Of a stretch of 64,000 nt of DNA, positions 62,301 through 64,000 are shown piece by piece (position 1 is the stretch's first letter; every line of letters starts with the position of its first letter). The notes under the pieces were generated by a model, which was not told where the DNA came from, ran no database searches, and was given only the letters and a program-made list of their open reading frames with translations. This DNA comes from Aeoliella mucimassa (GTDB lineage: Bacteria > Planctomycetota > Planctomycetia > Pirellulales > Lacipirellulaceae). The stretch is from positions 1,240,001-1,304,000 of the forward strand of contig NZ_CP036278.1 in assembly GCF_007748035.1 (NCBI RefSeq). The letters are read 5' to 3'. A program made the position numbers and the translations under genes.

Positions 62301-64000
62301 TCCGATGCTGGTCAGTATCGGCTGAGTTACGAGGTGACTACCGGCGAGAAGACCATGCAGGGTGGTTATCTGTTTACGATCGTCGGCGACGGCTTCGATG
62401 GCAGCGACTTCCGCTTTGCCGATCTGGAGTTGGTACCCGACAAGCGTCACTACGCCCCCGGTGAGAAGCTGCAGTTGCAGATCAACACGAATCGCATCAA
62501 CAGCCTGGTGTTGCTTTACGTGCGTCCCGAAAACGGAGTGTACTCGGCCCCACAAGTTGTTCGCCTCAAAGGTAAGAGCAACACGGTGCCGATCGATATC
62601 GCCGTGGCCGACATGCCAAACTTCTTTGTCGAAGCGGTGACCATTTCCAATGGCAAGGTGCACACGGTTGTCAAGCAAGTCGTGGTTCCTCCTGCGGAGC
62701 GTGTGGTCAACGTCGAGGTGGCTCCCTCCTCCTCCGCTTACCAGCCAGGGCAAGAGGCTAAGGTTAAGATTCGCTTGACCGACGAAGAGGGCAATCCCGT
62801 GGTCGGCGACACCGTGCTCACGGTTTACGATCAGGCGCTCGACTACATCTCGGGCGGCTCGAACGTCGGCGACATTCGCAAGGTGTTCTGGGGATGGAAA
62901 CGGAACCATCGTCCGCAGACCGAACACAACCTCGATCGTTACTCGTACAACCTGGTGCCACCCGGTCAAAAGGGGATGGCCTCGTTAGGGATGTATGGCA
63001 ATTTGATCGACGATCAAAGTTTAGCATTGGTAGCCGATGAGGTAGCACCGTATTCGTTTGGCCTAAAAACTCGTAGCGCTGTTGCGGGGGTACCAATGAG
63101 TGCCGCCGCTCCGATGGCGCGAGGTGGCGAGGTGGCCGAAATGGACATGCTGATGGAGGCCCCTGCAGCCGCCGAACCAGCTTCAGGTTCTCTCGAAGTA
63201 GCGCAGCGGCAATCCTCCGCTGCGGCAATCGTCGAACCAACCGTCCGCAAGCAGTTTGCTGATACCGCTTACTGGGCTGCGTCGGTCGAGACCGACTCGG
63301 CCGGGCTAGCGGAAGTAACCTTTCCGATGCCCGAGAATCTCACGAACTGGAAGTTCGGCGTCTGGAGCCTGGCCCACGGGGCCCGCGTCGGCGACGGGGC
63401 CGCAACGGCCGTCACTCGCAAGAACCTGCTGGTGCGACTACAAACTCCCAGGTTCCTGGTGGAACGCGACGAAGTGATTCTGTCGGCCAACGTGCACAAC
63501 TACCTGGCGACGGACAAGCAGGCGACCGTGCGTCTGGAGGTCGATGGCGACTACTTCGAGATGCCTCGCAACTTGGAGATGCTGATCGAGGTGCCCGCCG
63601 GCGGCGAACAACGCGTCGACTGGCGACTCAAAGCCAAGAAGGATGGGGTGGCCGTGATTCGGGCCATCGCCCTCACCGACGAGGAGTCGGACGCCATGCA
63701 GTTGGAAGTGCCGATCAAGGTGCATGGCATCGAAAAGCTCATTCCTCACAGCGGAGTACTGGCCAGCGACGAAGCGGTGCAGCAGTTCGAAATCGTGGTG
63801 CCGAGCGATCGCCGAGTGGCCGACACTCGCCTGGAGGTGCAGTTCTCGCCAACGTTGGCCGGCGCGATGGTCGACGCGTTGCCTTACCTGATCGACTATC
63901 CCTACGGTTGCACCGAGCAAACACTCAACCGCTTCCTGCCCGCCGTGCTCACGCAGAAAACGTTGCGGGAGATGGGGGTCGATCTCAAGGCGATTCGCGA
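59355..64000 (+). CDS. Alpha-2-macroglobulin family protein, N-terminal 1548 residues (runs off the window)
   Basis: The plus frame opens at ATG 59355 (a second ATG is two codons on) and is uncut to the end of the window. Signal peptide: TLFTSLLVLTVATTVVLAAE. Residues about 30-450 are helical and TPR-like. Macroglobulin domains follow from about residue 490 (YFVADANNGQPIEKANIELF; VYRPGQTVKFKIWVG, the latter the A2M N-terminal MG2/MG3 hallmark). An unusual Trp/Tyr/Gly-rich loop (WLYGRGYWWFGYDYEWYPGW) lies at about 799-818. The thioester motif GCTEQ is at 1518-1522, its Cys being 1519. Bacterial A2Ms trap attacking proteases in the envelope. A penicillin-binding protein 1C gene, the usual partner, is not visible in the window. 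Confidence 0.9.
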   Translation, partial: MQMTTLRSRKTLFTSLLVLTVATTVVLAAEAITGVPTQQQANKMVQDGNFKEALAAFRERLASSDVPGTQLNTELPTAVQCLQRLNQMSEFDALIESTLDAHPDDWRVLASAANQFRSVEHYGYLISGEFQRGHHRGGGKVMHATLRDQVRALQLQLKALELVGADERATSEDKARTARQLAETLLQGNGGNAGWRLQMLTDLETLPDYEEGWGYYGGNQGAPVNEDNTPVFHNLPESWDAATSDGERWRWALYRMVKFDANTKWDELTIRGDFLRSQFGVQTLGGMLQPLIARAEASGEQSVYSLHTLEDTETLARLATGVQRFTLPDEHNFIKLYQQAILIGSPKEQDPKPHVYEAAIRLAGLYADRRQYPKAAVNWELALEMAPQDHNRQWVQEQIDQIKKPWGQFEPTQLQASEAASKFEFRHRNATQVEFTAHAIKVRELLDDVKAYLKSKPRELDWQKVQIDNIGNRLVHENQQKYLGEQVAQWKLELKARENHFDSRESVTAPLNKAGAYLITAKVADGNISKMVMWVADTAIVSKKLATETQYFVADANNGQPIEKANIELFGYRLNRPKPNETQIDIKQSAEFTDANGLAMVPIDSDPQASRYQWLVIATTPSGRMAYLGFDRIWVNQRNQSQYDRVNAFAVTDRPVYRPGQTVKFKIWVGRSNYEAPMQSEFAHKSFQLEMHNPRGERVVNKQVTANAFGGIAGEFELETGATLGQYRFQLVNYGGGTFRVEEYKKPEFEVTVDAPSEPLALGDTFEATIAAKYYFGEPVREGTVKYKVTRTSRDTQWFPVGRWDWLYGRGYWWFGYDYEWYPGWNEWGCRMPAPWWGWNRPQPPEVVAEGEAPLDEEGKLKITIDSALAKELHPDQDHDYRIEAEVVDQSRRTITGSGSVLVARKPFEVFAWTDRGYYHTGDTVTARFQARQPDGTPVEGKGKLRLLSIAYDAEGKPTETEVRSWEVDTNGQGTAELQIKASDAGQYRLSYEVTTGEKTMQGGYLFTIVGDGFDGSDFRFADLELVPDKRHYAPGEKLQLQINTNRINSLVLLYVRPENGVYSAPQVVRLKGKSNTVPIDIAVADMPNFFVEAVTISNGKVHTVVKQVVVPPAERVVNVEVAPSSSAYQPGQEAKVKIRLTDEEGNPVVGDTVLTVYDQALDYISGGSNVGDIRKVFWGWKRNHRPQTEHNLDRYSYNLVPPGQKGMASLGMYGNLIDDQSLALVADEVAPYSFGLKTRSAVAGVPMSAAAPMARGGEVAEMDMLMEAPAAAEPASGSLEVAQRQSSAAAIVEPTVRKQFADTAYWAASVETDSAGLAEVTFPMPENLTNWKFGVWSLAHGARVGDGAATAVTRKNLLVRLQTPRFLVERDEVILSANVHNYLATDKQATVRLEVDGDYFEMPRNLEMLIEVPAGGEQRVDWRLKAKKDGVAVIRAIALTDEESDAMQLEVPIKVHGIEKLIPHSGVLASDEAVQQFEIVVPSDRRVADTRLEVQFSPTLAGAMVDALPYLIDYPYGCTEQTLNRFLPAVLTQKTLREMGVDLKAIR

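Overview
The window reads as a chromosomal segment of a planctomycete, most likely of the Pirellulales/Lacipirellulaceae kind. This rests on moderately GC-rich DNA, several secreted proteins ending in PEP-CTERM sorting tails (VPEP, a hydrophobic stretch, then a basic end), dockerin-like EF-hand repeats, a DUF1559 prepilin-type protein, a cyclase/Ser-Thr kinase signalling fusion, a very large alpha-2-macroglobulin and many short palindromic repeats between genes. The exact taxon is an inference.

Layout. 1-6 kb: the start of an OpgG-type periplasmic glucan gene, a secretin-N-domain-like secreted protein, and a 917-residue adenylate cyclase / protein kinase / membrane sensor fusion, all on the minus strand. 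6-9.5 kb: three PEP-CTERM proteins. 9.7-18.4 kb: a small protein with an L7/L12-like end, a lipoprotein, Mn-type superoxide dismutase, an HD-GYP-like/PAS/GGDEF protein, membrane and beta-helix proteins and a UPF0104 flippase-like protein. 18.5-27 kb: tRNA-Ala(GGC), an MFS transporter, a secreted caspase-fold protease, a SUKH/DUF4272-like protein, a STAS protein, a DUF362 protein and a prenyltransferase/squalene-oxidase-like protein.

27.3-41.3 kb is a Tad/Flp type IVb pilus locus. A GEMM-I type cyclic-di-GMP riboswitch precedes the flp pilin gene, followed by cpaA, cpaB, cpaC, cpaE, then cpaF, tadB and tadC. A four-gene minus-strand cassette (a Cys-rich protein, a DUF1559 protein and two related PEP-CTERM proteins, one His-rich) sits between cpaE and cpaF. 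The diguanylate cyclase at 12.6-14.8 kb could feed the same second messenger.

41.3-53.2 kb is mostly housekeeping: an RluD-type pseudouridine synthase, mscL flanked by palindromic repeats, a BshB1-like deacetylase, an acidic protein, ileS, purN and a UvrD-type helicase. The ileS gene is unusual: three family repeats are inserted in frame in its coding sequence, and its editing domain contains an AT-richer patch. 53.2-56.2 kb is a repeat-rich, gene-poor stretch with an IS3-family element inserted in a leucine-rich-repeat gene, plus end relics of a second copy. 56.2-64 kb holds a MarR/pirin pair, a WcaJ-type sugar transferase and the first 1548 codons of an alpha-2-macroglobulin with its thioester motif.
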